Assembly: GCA_964388085.1 (NCBI GenBank)
Contig: CAYLZW010000021.1
Coordinates: 1 to 36,861, forward strand
Direction: 5' to 3'
From: CAYLZW01 sp964388085
GTDB lineage: Bacteria > Myxococcota > UBA727 > CAYLZW01
Length of the DNA stretch: 36,861 nt
Shown: piece after piece, positions 8,614 through 19,828 of the stretch
How the letters are laid out: every line of letters begins with the position of its first letter
Position numbering within the stretch: the first letter of the stretch is position 1
Notes under the pieces: model-generated
What the model was told of the DNA's origin: nothing
The model's database searches: none
The model's input: only the letters and a program-made list of their open reading frames with translations
Made by a program: the position numbers and the translations under genes

Positions 8614-9279
8614 ATGCACTCCCTCCTCGTCATCGCGCTGCCGGTTCTGCTCCTCTCGCCCGCGCAGCAGGGCGGCCCTGACGACGACGCCAAGAAGGTC
8701 GCCGTCGCGTATTTGAAGGCGCTCGACGGCAGCGGCAACCAGAGCGCGCGCGAGTTGCTGCTCGGCGGACTCACCTTGACGGCCGAAGAGGTCTCGATCC
8801 CGAATTGGAAGATTCAGGATCGCCTCGTGCAGCGCGAAGAGCTCGACGTGAAAGGCGCCGTCGAGCGGATGAAGGCGCTCGACAAGTCCGGCGCCGAGGC
8901 GCTCACCCGCATCATGAACCTCGCCGAGAGCGGCGGCGACGACATGGCCATGGCGACCGTGAGCCAGGAGCAGGCGAACAAGCTCATGGCGCCGACGCAG
9001 GTGGCGGCGCGCAAGTTCAAGGAGCGCTACCCGGTGTTCTCCTACTGCGCGCGCGCCGGCAAAGAGGTCTATTGGCATCCCGCGAACCCGTGGCGCGAGG
9101 TGGTGAAGAAGCTCGGCTCGAGCGGCAAGTACGTCATCGAGTTCCACCGCTTCAACGTGCTCGAGAAGCAAAGCGGCGGCTCGCGGGTGTGGCCGCTGCG
9201 GGTGCTGCGCATCAAGAGTGAGAGCTACGACTCGGGCTGGAAGATCTTGCCGGCGTCCGATTGGGATCCGGACTGGTAG
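8614..9279 (+). CDS. Secreted protein of unknown function
   Basis: The 221-residue product starts at ATG 8614, after GGAAAGGA. Residues 1-18 form a short hydrophobic signal peptide ending near SPAQQ. The mature part is mixed alpha/beta without Cys pairs, apart from one Cys in FSYCARAG. It contains a conserved-looking KVAVAYLKALDGSGNQSARE segment near the N-terminus, similar in style to DUF4878 or lumazine-binding-like domains. It ends in SWYDSG-like residues (ESYDSGWKILPASDWDPDW). I cannot assign a family with confidence. It is flanked closely by the SRPBCC gene (37 bp) and the pentapeptide-repeat gene (27 bp), so the three probably form one transcript. Confidence 0.75.
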   Translation: MHSLLVIALPVLLLSPAQQGGPDDDAKKVAVAYLKALDGSGNQSARELLLGGLTLTAEEVSIPNWKIQDRLVQREELDVKGAVERMKALDKSGAEALTRIMNLAESGGDDMAMATVSQEQANKLMAPTQVAARKFKERYPVFSYCARAGKEVYWHPANPWREVVKKLGSSGKYVIEFHRFNVLEKQSGGSRVWPLRVLRIKSESYDSGWKILPASDWDPDW

Positions 9280-9306
9280 TCTCGACGCCAGCACCCGGAG
9301 CCACCC

Positions 9307-10320
9307 ATGGCGCTGACGCAAGACGAGCTCGAGAGGCGCTGGCTGAGCAGCGAGGGTCAGCGCATCTGGAAGCTCGTGCGCCTCGCGCTGCGGCACGACG
9401 AGCCGGTCACGCCGCGCCTCGCCGGCCTCCCCGGCATCGGAGAGCTCGGCGATCGCATTGACCTGCGGGGCATCGCGCTCGAAGGCGCCGAGCTCGAAGG
9501 CGCGAACCTCGAGAACGCAGACCTCAGCCACGCCCGGCTCAAGAACGCCAAGCTCGCCGGCGCGCGCATGGCGGGCGCGACCCTCGTCGAGACCGACCTA
9601 CATGGCGCGCACCTCTCGGGCGCAAGCCTCGAGCGCGCGCGCCTCAACGACGCGGTGCTGGCGGCGACCACGCTCGAGGTGGCGAACCTGAGCGAAGCCT
9701 CTCTCGCCGGCGCGCTCCTCGTCGGTGCACGATGCTATGGGGCGCTGTTTCGCGCCGCGGACCTGAGCGGCACGGACCTCTCACAGGCCTATCTCGTCAG
9801 CACCGACTTGAGCCTCGCTGAGCTCGACGGCACCGATCTCACGGCGGCGGTGTTGCGGGGCGCGCGTCTGGTCGACGTCGACCTGACCCGAGCGCGCCTG
9901 CGGGGCGCGGACCTGAGCCGCGTGAAGCTCAAGCGCGCGGGGCTCGCGCGCATGGATCTGACCGGCGTCGACTTCGGCGGCTCCGATCTGCGCGAGGCCG
10001 ACCTGAGCGGCGCGCACCTCGGCCGCGCGAACCTCACGCGGGCGAACCTCCGCAAGGCGCGGCTGCCGGGCGCGAACCTGCAGGGCTCTCGCTGCGTGGG
10101 CACGAACTTCCGCTACGCCGATCTGCGCGGCGCCCAGCTCGCGCATTCGAACCTGCGCGAGGCCGATCTCACGGGCGCGGTGGCGCGCGGGGCCGAGCTG
10201 TCGAACGCGGTGCTCGTCGACGCCAAGCTCGAGAGCTGCGATATCGCGGACGCGGTCGGCATCCCCACTCGCCGCGCGAAGGAGCTCGAGCGGCGCGGCG
10301 CGCTGAGCGTCATGGATTGA
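9307..10320 (+). CDS. Pentapeptide-repeat protein
   Basis: The 337-residue product starts at ATG 9307. After a 50-residue helical lead, almost the whole chain from about 51 to 318 follows the A(D/N)LXX rule (ALEGAELEGANLENADL and onward), roughly 50 pentapeptides. This predicts a long right-handed quadrilateral beta-helix of about 12-13 coils. It ends in a short charged region (TRRAKELERR). No signal peptide or membrane segment is seen, so it is probably cytoplasmic. Some pentapeptide proteins mimic DNA and protect gyrase (Qnr, MfpA), others are effector or scaffold modules. Nothing here favours one role, and there is no Qnr-like loop interruption that I can see. The gene ends 4 bp before the convergent DUF2231-type gene. 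Confidence 0.9.
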   Translation: MALTQDELERRWLSSEGQRIWKLVRLALRHDEPVTPRLAGLPGIGELGDRIDLRGIALEGAELEGANLENADLSHARLKNAKLAGARMAGATLVETDLHGAHLSGASLERARLNDAVLAATTLEVANLSEASLAGALLVGARCYGALFRAADLSGTDLSQAYLVSTDLSLAELDGTDLTAAVLRGARLVDVDLTRARLRGADLSRVKLKRAGLARMDLTGVDFGGSDLREADLSGAHLGRANLTRANLRKARLPGANLQGSRCVGTNFRYADLRGAQLAHSNLREADLTGAVARGAELSNAVLVDAKLESCDIADAVGIPTRRAKELERRGALSVMD

Positions 10321-10324
10321 GCCG

Positions 10325-10750
10325 TCAACTCTCGCCCGCGCGCCGACGGAGCTCGTCATTGTAGGCCAGCTCGCCGCCGAGATAGCCGCCGACGACGAGC
10401 GCGACGCCACCGGCGCCCTCGAGCACGAGCACGCGCAAGGTCAATCCACCCGTGAGGGCCGTGGGCTCTTTGCGCAGCGCGAGCGCGACGCCGAAGAGCG
10501 CGATGGCGGCGACCGCGCAGACGACGTGCCAGCGGAGCGTCTTCGCGGCGCTGTCGGGTAGCCTGGCAGCGTCGACGACGCCGACGAGCGCGGCCAACAG
10601 CCCGGCGCCCACGCCCGCGAGCGCGTTGTAGAAGCCGATCGCGTAGAGCGTCGGGTTCGCCAAGAGGAGCGCGGCGACGTCGAACAGCAGCGCCGCGCCG
10701 CACAGGCCGAACGCGAAGTGTACGACCGGGGGGTGGAGGGGATGCGTCAT
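10325..10750 (-). CDS. DUF2231-like four-helix membrane protein
   Basis: The 141-residue protein starts MTHPLHPPVVHFAFG and has four hydrophobic helices. The His-Pro-rich opening and the final VVGGYLGGELAYNDELRRR agree with the DUF2231 family, small inner-membrane proteins with conserved His residues often found near redox or cytochrome genes, with no established function. It lies 12 bp downstream of the 11107-10763 membrane gene, so the two form an operon. The start is preceded by GAGGACC. The conserved histidines could be heme or metal ligands (inference). Confidence 0.82.
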   Translation of the reverse strand: MTHPLHPPVVHFAFGLCGAALLFDVAALLLANPTLYAIGFYNALAGVGAGLLAALVGVVDAARLPDSAAKTLRWHVVCAVAAIALFGVALALRKEPTALTGGLTLRVLVLEGAGGVALVVGGYLGGELAYNDELRRRAGES

Positions 10751-10762
10751 TTGGAGAGGTCC

Positions 10763-11107
10763 TCAGCTACCGCTGAAGGCGCTCACCGCGAGGACGAGGA
10801 ACGCCAGCACGGCGATGCCACCATGCGCCAGCACCAACCCGCCGGGGAGCGGCTTCTTCTTGAAGTGACGCGCGATCAGGACGAAGCCGCCGAGCGCCGC
10901 GCCGACGAAGAGCAACAGCGAGACGCGCGAGCTGCCCGACGCCGTCGGGCCGAGCGCCGAGAGGGCCAACGCCACGAGGCCGGAGGCGCCCGCGGCACCA
11001 TGCAAGAGCGCGACGACGAGCGGAGGCGTCTTGCCCTTGAGCGCGGGGAGCGCGGCGATGAGACCGAGGACGGCGGCGACGGCAAAGAGCGCGAGCGGGA
11101 CCAGCAT
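10763..11107 (-). CDS. Small four-helix membrane protein, function unknown
   Basis: The 114-residue protein starts at ATG 11107 with AGGAGAA 6 bases upstream. It is almost entirely hydrophobic, with four predicted membrane helices: VPLALFAVAAVLGLIAALPA, then VVALLHGAAGASGLVALAL, VSLLLFVGAALGGFVLIA and LVLAHGGIAVLAFLVLAV. Helices 2 and 4 each carry a His next to Gly or Ala (LLHGAAG, LAHGGIA), which could be buried ligands. It is the first gene of a two-gene operon with the DUF2231-like gene and is divergent from the ECF sigma gene across 199 bp. A sigma-factor target is plausible but unproven. Confidence 0.78.
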   Translation of the reverse strand: MLVPLALFAVAAVLGLIAALPALKGKTPPLVVALLHGAAGASGLVALALSALGPTASGSSRVSLLLFVGAALGGFVLIARHFKKKPLPGGLVLAHGGIAVLAFLVLAVSAFSGS

Positions 11108-11306
11108 GGCAATTCTCCTGTTTGTTCAAGAGAGGCCGCTCGCGCCGCGCGCGTTACCGGTTGGGCGCGGAAAACGCACCGGCGCGGGATCCCGCGTGGA
11201 TCAAAGGGTGGCCAGTCGGCAGATCCGCCCTGCGGAGTAACCTCGAGGACGGGCGGGGCATCGAACGAGGAAGCGGGAAGATCCGCGCTGCATCGCGGAG
11301 GAGCTC

Positions 11307-12011
11307 ATGTTGTTGAACGGTCCGCTCAAGAAGGCCGCCACGCTCACAGGCGTCGAGCTCAGCGACGAAGAGGTCGTGGGGCGCGTGCTGTCCGGCGACG
11401 CGGGGCTGTTCGAGCTGCTCATCCGACGACACAACCAGCGCGTGTACCGCACCACGCGAGGCATCCTGAAGGCGGACGCCGACGCCGAGGACGCGGTGCA
11501 ACAGACCTGGGTGCTCGCCTACACGAGGCTCGCGCAGTTCGCCGGCAGCGCGCGCTTCTCGACGTGGCTGACGAGCATCGCGGTGAACGAGTCCCTCGGC
11601 AGGCTGCGCAAACAGCGCCGCCTACGCGTGGTGACCGCGGACGAGCCGGCCTTCGTCGACGAGTCCCCAGCCGAGCCCGTGCCGGGCAGCGACCCCGAGC
11701 GCCACACGGCCATGCGTGAGCTGTCGCAGCTCGTCAGCGCCGCGCTCGACGACCTGCCGAGGAGCCAACGCGTGGTGTTCGTGTTGCGCGAAGCCGAGGG
11801 CCTCAGCGGCGCCGAGACCGCGGACGCGCTCGGCATCAGCGAGACCGCGGTGAAGGTCCGCTTGCACCGGGCGAAGGCGCGCCTGCGCGAGAGCCTCGAC
11901 GAGCAGCTCGGGGAAGCGGCGCGACACACGTGGCCCTTCGCCGGCACGCGCTGCGATCGCACGGTCGCGAAGGTGTTCGCGCGCCTCGGCCTCACGCGTG
12001 CGCGCATCTGA
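11307..12011 (+). CDS. ECF-type RNA polymerase sigma factor
   Basis: The 234-residue product starts at ATG 11307 with GGAGGAG just upstream. Region 2 (about 32-100) contains ELLIRRHNQRVYRTTRGIL, DAEDAVQQTWVLAY and FSTWLTSIAVNESL. Region 4 (about 149-197) contains DLPRSQRVVFVLREAEGLS and the helix-turn-helix ALGISETAVKVRLHRAK. These are classic ECF sigma-70 features. The C-terminal extension, TWPFAGTRCDRTVAKVFARL, carries the protein's only Cys (216) and resembles the CDR-type extension of some ECF groups. No anti-sigma gene is adjacent: upstream is the divergent membrane operon and downstream is ftsK. The stop codon lies inside the first copy of a 14-bp tandem repeat. Confidence 0.95.
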   Translation: MLLNGPLKKAATLTGVELSDEEVVGRVLSGDAGLFELLIRRHNQRVYRTTRGILKADADAEDAVQQTWVLAYTRLAQFAGSARFSTWLTSIAVNESLGRLRKQRRLRVVTADEPAFVDESPAEPVPGSDPERHTAMRELSQLVSAALDDLPRSQRVVFVLREAEGLSGAETADALGISETAVKVRLHRAKARLRESLDEQLGEAARHTWPFAGTRCDRTVAKVFARLGLTRARI

Positions 12012-12066
12012 CAGCGCCCGTCTGACAGCGCCCGTCTGACAGCGCCCGTCTGACAGCGCCCGTCTG
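12007..12066 (+). repeat. 14-bp tandem repeat, 4.3 copies, overlapping the sigma-factor stop codon
   Basis: The unit TCTGACAGCGCCCG is repeated perfectly at 12007-12020, 12021-12034, 12035-12048 and 12049-12062, followed by a partial TCTG. The TGA of the first unit (12009-12011) is the sigma-gene stop. The array begins exactly at the gene's end, in the 152-bp gap before ftsK. Perfect identity suggests recent slippage. It could also vary spacing to ftsK. Confidence 0.95.
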
Positions 12067-12163
12067 AGGCGCGCACGTCGGCCGTTTTCTTGCGCAGCCG
12101 CCCATCAGCCTCCACTCTGACCCCGCTGTCCCCCAAGGGCGCCAAGGGGAGCAGGGAGGTTCC

Positions 12164-15238
<3,075 letters not shown>

Positions 15239-15267
15239 GCAGCTCGCGAGCGGAGAGCAGGTCGCCC

Positions 15268-15675
15268 TTACGACGGCAGGTGCGCGCCGAGCGTCATCCG
15301 CATGCGCTTGCTGGTCTCGTGCAGGTGCACGGCCAGCTCGGGCACGAAGAGCTGGTGCGCCGTGGCTCCCCACAGCGCGATCCAGCGATCGAAGTGCGCC
15401 TGCGTCAGCTCCTCGATGTTCCTGTGCAGCACGGGCGGCCCACCCTCGGGGCGCGGCCGAAACACGCGCTGGTCGGTCAGGATCGTCGTCCAGAACTGCA
15501 CCATCCGCTCGAGGTGGTGCGGCCAGTCGCTGATGCGGCGGTCGAACACCGGCGCCAGCTCAGCGTCGTCACGCACGCCTGCGTAGAAGGTGTGCACGAG
15601 CGCGCGGATGCTGTCGTGGTCGAAGTGTGTGGCGAGCGCCGCCGCGTCGCTGTTCGATGCTGTCAGGTTTGTCAT
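15268..15675 (-). CDS. Truncated hemoglobin, group III type
   Basis: About 135 residues when started at ATG 15675 (MTNLTASNSD); a longer frame to 15750 would overlap the neighbouring gene. Family features are ALVHTFYAGVRDDAELAPVF, HHLERMVQFWTTILT and a distal THAHFDRWIALW segment whose His is the expected proximal heme ligand. The Tyr of FYAGV sits at the B10 position typical of 2-on-2 globins. Group III globins bind O2 and NO, and are usually linked to nitrosative stress or oxygen sensing. The gene lies 34 bases after the convergent-order secreted protein gene and 29 bases past the ftsK end (convergent). SD is weak. Confidence 0.88.
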   Translation of the reverse strand: MTNLTASNSDAAALATHFDHDSIRALVHTFYAGVRDDAELAPVFDRRISDWPHHLERMVQFWTTILTDQRVFRPRPEGGPPVLHRNIEELTQAHFDRWIALWGATAHQLFVPELAVHLHETSKRMRMTLGAHLPS

Positions 15676-15709
15676 GTCACTTGCTCTAGCAACCCGGTTC
15701 AAAGAGCTG

Positions 15710-16651
15710 TCAGTTCGCGACGCGCGCGCAGATGATCTCGATGTCGCCACAGTCGTTTCTGGTCAGGGTGTGGGTGTAGTTGAAGCCACCCGCATAGATG
15801 AACCCGGTCCTCAGGCAGCCCACTCTCCACGTGTCGTCGTCGACCGGCACGCTGATCCACGGGATGACGGCCTGGGTCAGTGGCCCCACCGTGACGGCGC
15901 CAGCCCCCGTCGTACCGCCCGAGAGGATGCGCTGCCCCGCGGCGCAGGAACAGTCAGCCGTCGTGGCACCCTCGGGAAACGGGCAGGTCTTTCGCGTGTA
16001 GCCGAGCTCGGTCTGGCCGCCGACGTCGAGGTTGCCGTCCTTGTCGACGACGACGCGGTCCGCGTTGCCGACCCGGAGGTGCACGCTCCCGCCCGGCGCC
16101 GCGTTCACCAGCGTCTGGGAGCCGTCGCTCTTCTGCATCAGGGCGTAGTGGCCGATGCCGGCCTGGTTCGTGTGCGCGAGGCCAGCCCAGCCGTCGTAGT
16201 CCATGTCACCGATCTCGAGGTCGTTGCTGACGGTGTTGCCGGTGATGACGGCGGTGCCGGTGACGGTCAGGTCCTTGGCGACGTCCGCCCGGGCGGCGCG
16301 CGGCGCGGCGATGACACGCTGGCGCCCTTCGAGGAGGAGGCCGTCGACCTCGATGGCGACGAAGAGCTCGTCGGCGGCGAACACGGCGTCGGCGAGCGGA
16401 CCGATCTCGACGCTGAAGGTGCCGTCGGCCGGGGTCACCGTCGCTGCGAACGAGTCGAGCTCCGTGGTGGAAGCCAGTGATGGATAGAAGCGGAAGGTCA
16501 GGGCCACCTGATCGCTGACCGGCTGGCCGGAGAGCTCGAGCTTCCCCTGGTACGCGATCGTGTTGCCGGCGTAGAGCGCCTGCGCGGCGGCCGTCGACGA
16601 GAGCATGAGGACCAAGAGGGACGCCAGCAGAGCAGCGGGAGCCAAGCGCAT
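15710..16651 (-). CDS. Secreted protein of unknown function
   Basis: The 313-residue product starts at ATG 16651 behind GGAGG, with a signal peptide ending near SSTAAAQA. The opening NTIAYQGKLELSGQPVSDQ matches the 'YQG-L' style of many myxobacterial secreted proteins that begin with a fibronectin-like or carboxypeptidase-regulatory-like beta domain. The middle holds IGDMDYDGWAGLAHTN and VNAAPGGSVHLRVGNADR, similar to tail-fibre or head-decoration repeats. The C-terminal part contains paired Cys residues (RKTCPFPEGATTADCSCAAG, VGCLRTG, RNDCGDIEIICARV), suggesting disulfides. No enzymatic motif is visible and no specific family is recognised. It may be a surface or adhesin-like protein. Its leader lies 94 bp from the HExxH lipoprotein stop. 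Confidence 0.75.
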   Translation of the reverse strand: MRLAPAALLASLLVLMLSSTAAAQALYAGNTIAYQGKLELSGQPVSDQVALTFRFYPSLASTTELDSFAATVTPADGTFSVEIGPLADAVFAADELFVAIEVDGLLLEGRQRVIAAPRAARADVAKDLTVTGTAVITGNTVSNDLEIGDMDYDGWAGLAHTNQAGIGHYALMQKSDGSQTLVNAAPGGSVHLRVGNADRVVVDKDGNLDVGGQTELGYTRKTCPFPEGATTADCSCAAGQRILSGGTTGAGAVTVGPLTQAVIPWISVPVDDDTWRVGCLRTGFIYAGGFNYTHTLTRNDCGDIEIICARVAN

Positions 16652-16745
16652 GGGACCTCCAAGTGAAGCGGACCATAGCCGAGCCCTGCATCCCCATGCG
16701 CCGCTCGCTCGGCATTGTCCAGAGCGGAACAGCGGCCGACGCGGC

Positions 16746-18896
16746 TCAGAAGTAAAGCCCGAGGCCGAGCGCGTACTCCTGCTCGCGCAGCGCGTACGTC
16801 CCCGCGTCGAGCTCTAGCCGCGCGTTGCCGAAGGCGAAGAAGCCGTCGAGCAGGCGCAGCTCGACGACGGGCTGCTGCGCGAAGCCGCGCCGCAGGGCGG
16901 AGCCGAGCACCAGGCGGTCCACGACGACGTTGTGCGTGGGCAAGCGCGTTGCCTCCCGCTCGTAGCCGGCGCCGAGGGCGATCGTGACGCGCTCGAACAG
17001 CCGCGCGTAGCCGCCGAGCGCGGCGCCGAGGAACGCCCCCGGCTCCCAGGGGAACAGGCCGGGGACGTCCGCCTGCGCACGCACCTGCAGCGCGACGGCG
17101 ACCTCCACGTCAGGGAGCGGCTCGTAGAGGAACGCCTCGGTGACGGCGAGCGAGAACAGGCCCGGATCCTCGAGCACGCCCGGCGCGCCGCCGCTGACGA
17201 CGCTGAGCAAGGGGCCTACGCGCGTGCCGGCGGAGAGCGCGAGCGGCATCGACAGCTCGAGGTTCGGCCGAAAACCCCAACGCACGTGGCTCATGCGCGC
17301 GAGGCTGACGACCTCCTCACGCACCGTGGCGCCGAGCCCGAGGCGCACCTCCATCTCGTGGTGCCCGAGCAGGAAGGCCTGCTCGAGGCCGGGGCGCTCG
17401 CGTTCGACCTTCCGGGGCAGCGAGACCGAGGCGCTGAGCGCGGGCGGTGACGACGGGCGGGGCGCGTTCGGGTCCTCGATGGTGTGCGCCCACATGCCCT
17501 CGGCGTCGCGCAGCCAGGTGGCGGGATCGAGCCCCTCGAGCACGAGCAGGCGCGCGCCCTCCACGCGCATGACCACGAGCTCCGGCCGGCGCGTCGGTAC
17601 GCCCGGCTTCACGCGCTTGCCGTCGTCGTCGAGCGAGGGAGAGACGCGCCACACCTGCCAGCCGTCGTCGTCCAGCGGGCCCTTGCGCAGCCGGCGCGCC
17701 ACACGGTCGGGATACTTGCCGGCGAGGACCTCACGGTATGCCTCCGCGAGCTCGCGCGCCTCGCCGGGAGAGTCGAGCAAGAAGCGCCAGGCCAGCAGCA
17801 CGCGGCCCTCCCGCTCGACGACGTGGTAGCGATCGCCGCCCCAGCCCTTGGCGGCCGCCTTGGCGCGCGCGGCGCTCATGTGCAGCTCGAGGAGCGTGCG
17901 CAACGACAGCTCTCCGAAGGTGTTCTCGTCGAGGAGCGTCCAGCCCGGCAGCACCTCACCGGCGCCGCTCTCGCTCAGCGGCGGCAGCTTCATCGGCGGA
18001 TCCCACGCCGCGGCCGTCAGCTTCTCGGGCCAGAGGAGCTGCTCGGTGCTGTCCGGCAGCCCCGTCAGGTACGCGCGCGTGACGCCCTCGTAACCGTCAC
18101 CGCGGTTCGCGACCTGCTGCAAAAAGCCCATGCCGTGGAAGTACTGGAGCGTCAGCACCTTCGTGTAGAAGCTCGCGCTGCCGTCATTGGCGACGAGCGC
18201 GAGCCCGAGCGTCAGCCACGAGGTGCCGAGCAGGTACTCGAGCAGCAGGTTTCGCTGCAGCCAACTGTCGAGGTCGGTCTTGAACACGTGCGCGTAGCTG
18301 ACGAGGTTGGCCTCGCTCTCGACGATGGACTTGTGCGCCAGGGCGGCGTCCTCGTTCTCGGCGTAGAGCCGCGCCGGCAGCACCTGGTCGAGGTCGAAGT
18401 GCTGGTCCTGCAGCGCGTGCACCAGCTCGTGCGAGACGATGAGCTCCTGCAGCCAGTCCGTCGCCGTCAGGACGTTCAGCGCCTCGAGGGGCCAGCGCAC
18501 GTACAGCGGGAAGGCCTCGCCGAACAGCAGCATGCGTCCGTCGCCCTCTCGTTCGTAGAGCGCCGCGGCGTTCTTCGCGTAGGAGGTCTTGTAGAGGTCC
18601 GCGAGCTGCACGTGCCCCGGCAGCACGCCGAGCTTGTGCGCCACCTTCGTCTGTGCGTCGAAGTACTCCTTGGAGCCCGAGAAGCGGCGCTCGAAGTAGG
18701 CCTGCACCTCGTCGTCGTCGAGCACGTCGGCCGCGACGTCGCGCTCGAAGGGCAGCCCGCGCGCCTCGGCGGTGTCGCGCTCGAGCCGATCGACCGCGCG
18801 CTCGTTGACCTCGCCACCGGTGATGAGGCGCCAATGCGTGCAGCCGATGGAAGCCGACGTGAACAGGACGATCGGGATCGCCGCCAAGAGGCGCAT
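16746..18896 (-). CDS. Lipoprotein with HExxH (HELVHALQDQHFD) motif and C-terminal beta-barrel-like domain
   Basis: The 716-residue product starts at ATG 18896. Lipobox ASIGC gives Cys19. The region up to about 330 is mostly helical and contains HELVHALQDQHFD at 156, and then ESEANLVSY with Glu195, about 35 residues on; together they fit a gluzincin zinc site (HExxH plus a downstream Glu). The same HELxHALQDQ phrase occurs in archaeal Hvo_1808-type surface proteins (family knowledge). After about residue 480 the chain is rich in alternating hydrophobic beta strands and ends in YALGLGLYF, with a terminal aromatic as in outer-membrane barrels. Fusion of a possible protease to an outer-membrane domain is unusual. 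It begins 9 bp after the acyltransferase stop, so both are probably cotranscribed. Proteolytic activity is unproven. Confidence 0.82.
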   Translation of the reverse strand: MRLLAAIPIVLFTSASIGCTHWRLITGGEVNERAVDRLERDTAEARGLPFERDVAADVLDDDEVQAYFERRFSGSKEYFDAQTKVAHKLGVLPGHVQLADLYKTSYAKNAAALYEREGDGRMLLFGEAFPLYVRWPLEALNVLTATDWLQELIVSHELVHALQDQHFDLDQVLPARLYAENEDAALAHKSIVESEANLVSYAHVFKTDLDSWLQRNLLLEYLLGTSWLTLGLALVANDGSASFYTKVLTLQYFHGMGFLQQVANRGDGYEGVTRAYLTGLPDSTEQLLWPEKLTAAAWDPPMKLPPLSESGAGEVLPGWTLLDENTFGELSLRTLLELHMSAARAKAAAKGWGGDRYHVVEREGRVLLAWRFLLDSPGEARELAEAYREVLAGKYPDRVARRLRKGPLDDDGWQVWRVSPSLDDDGKRVKPGVPTRRPELVVMRVEGARLLVLEGLDPATWLRDAEGMWAHTIEDPNAPRPSSPPALSASVSLPRKVERERPGLEQAFLLGHHEMEVRLGLGATVREEVVSLARMSHVRWGFRPNLELSMPLALSAGTRVGPLLSVVSGGAPGVLEDPGLFSLAVTEAFLYEPLPDVEVAVALQVRAQADVPGLFPWEPGAFLGAALGGYARLFERVTIALGAGYEREATRLPTHNVVVDRLVLGSALRRGFAQQPVVELRLLDGFFAFGNARLELDAGTYALREQEYALGLGLYF

Positions 18897-18905
18897 GCGC
18901 GCAGG

Positions 18906-19715
18906 TTAGCCGACCGGCTCGTCCTTCTGCTGCGCGGCGCTCTGCCGCGCCGACGGCGTGTGTCCCGACGAGAGCAGCAGCTCCTTGGCGCTCATCTTCA
19001 GCGGGTCCTTGAGCGGCTCGTCCTTCGCCTGCCGATCGCGCAGCTTCTGGACGGGAGTGCCGGCGTACACGGCGTTTCCCGGCAGCGTCTTGCCCTTCGG
19101 CACGAGGCTCATGGCGCCGATGATCGCGCGGTCGCCGATGGTCGCGCCGGGGAACACGACGCTGCCTCGCCCGAGGGTGACGTTGTTGCCGATGGTCACC
19201 GGCATCAAGCGGATCTGGTTCGCCTCGAGCACGTGCGCGATCACGGCGCTCTCGCCGCCGAAGGTCGTGTCGTCGCCGATGGTGAGCAGGTCCCAGTCGC
19301 TCACGAAGGTGGTCTGCAGGTTCACGCGCCGGCCGATCTTCGCGCCGAGCCCCCGATAGAACCAATTGATGTAGGGCGACCCCTTCAGGAACTTCACGAA
19401 CACTTCGTGGGCGAACAGCACCAGGTAGCCGGTGATGCCCCACTGCACGATGGACCACGTGAAGATGTGAAAGCTCCCCTCGCGCAGCTTGTAGAACGTC
19501 AGCCGCTTGTAGAGGACGACGAGCAAGCAGAGCGAGAAGCCCCACGCCACGTAGCAAAACGGCGTCGTGCACACGGCGGCGAGGCGACCAAAGCGCGCGT
19601 CCACCGTCGTGAACAGGAAGTATGCGGGCGTGAGCGCGATGCTCGAGAACAGCGCCGCGAGCGCCAGCGTGAGCAGCCCGCCGATGTACCGACCGATGTC
19701 GACGAGAAAGGACAT
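18906..19715 (-). CDS. Membrane-anchored hexapeptide-repeat acyltransferase-like protein
   Basis: The 269-residue product starts at ATG 19715 (MSFLVDIGRYIGGLL), behind AAGGG; a longer open frame lacks this character. Three hydrophobic segments (about 10-30, 45-70, 95-115) precede a left-handed beta-helix (about 130-230) with hexapeptide repeats, such as TIGDDTTFGGESAVIAHV, VTIGNNVTLGRGSVVFPGAT and IGDRAIIGAMSLVPKG. It ends VYAGTPVQKL, the usual cap of this fold. Helices plus beta-helix resemble the C-terminal membrane domain of polylysine-synthetase-like proteins and other Pls/WecH-like transferases. Known members acylate sugars, amino groups or lipids. The donor and acceptor cannot be read from sequence. 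It lies upstream of the HExxH lipoprotein gene by 9 bp. Confidence 0.88.
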   Translation of the reverse strand: MSFLVDIGRYIGGLLTLALAALFSSIALTPAYFLFTTVDARFGRLAAVCTTPFCYVAWGFSLCLLVVLYKRLTFYKLREGSFHIFTWSIVQWGITGYLVLFAHEVFVKFLKGSPYINWFYRGLGAKIGRRVNLQTTFVSDWDLLTIGDDTTFGGESAVIAHVLEANQIRLMPVTIGNNVTLGRGSVVFPGATIGDRAIIGAMSLVPKGKTLPGNAVYAGTPVQKLRDRQAKDEPLKDPLKMSAKELLLSSGHTPSARQSAAQQKDEPVG

Positions 19716-19828
19716 GCGAAACACCCTTCGTCCACACGCCTGACCCACGAGAACGAAGGCCGCGCGCGCTGTACGGCCTCCTGTGCAACGCGTGCGCCAC
19801 GCGAAGGCATGATGACCGAACCCGCGCG

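Noticed and set aside
15676..15750. Longer N-terminus of the truncated hemoglobin
   Set aside because: The extension is Ser/Arg-rich, overlaps the neighbour's end and is absent from the globin fold; ATG 15675 is preferred.
16677..16714. GCCGAGC / GCTCGGC inverted repeat upstream of the secreted-protein gene
   Set aside because: Large loop and no T-tract; common by chance at this GC content.
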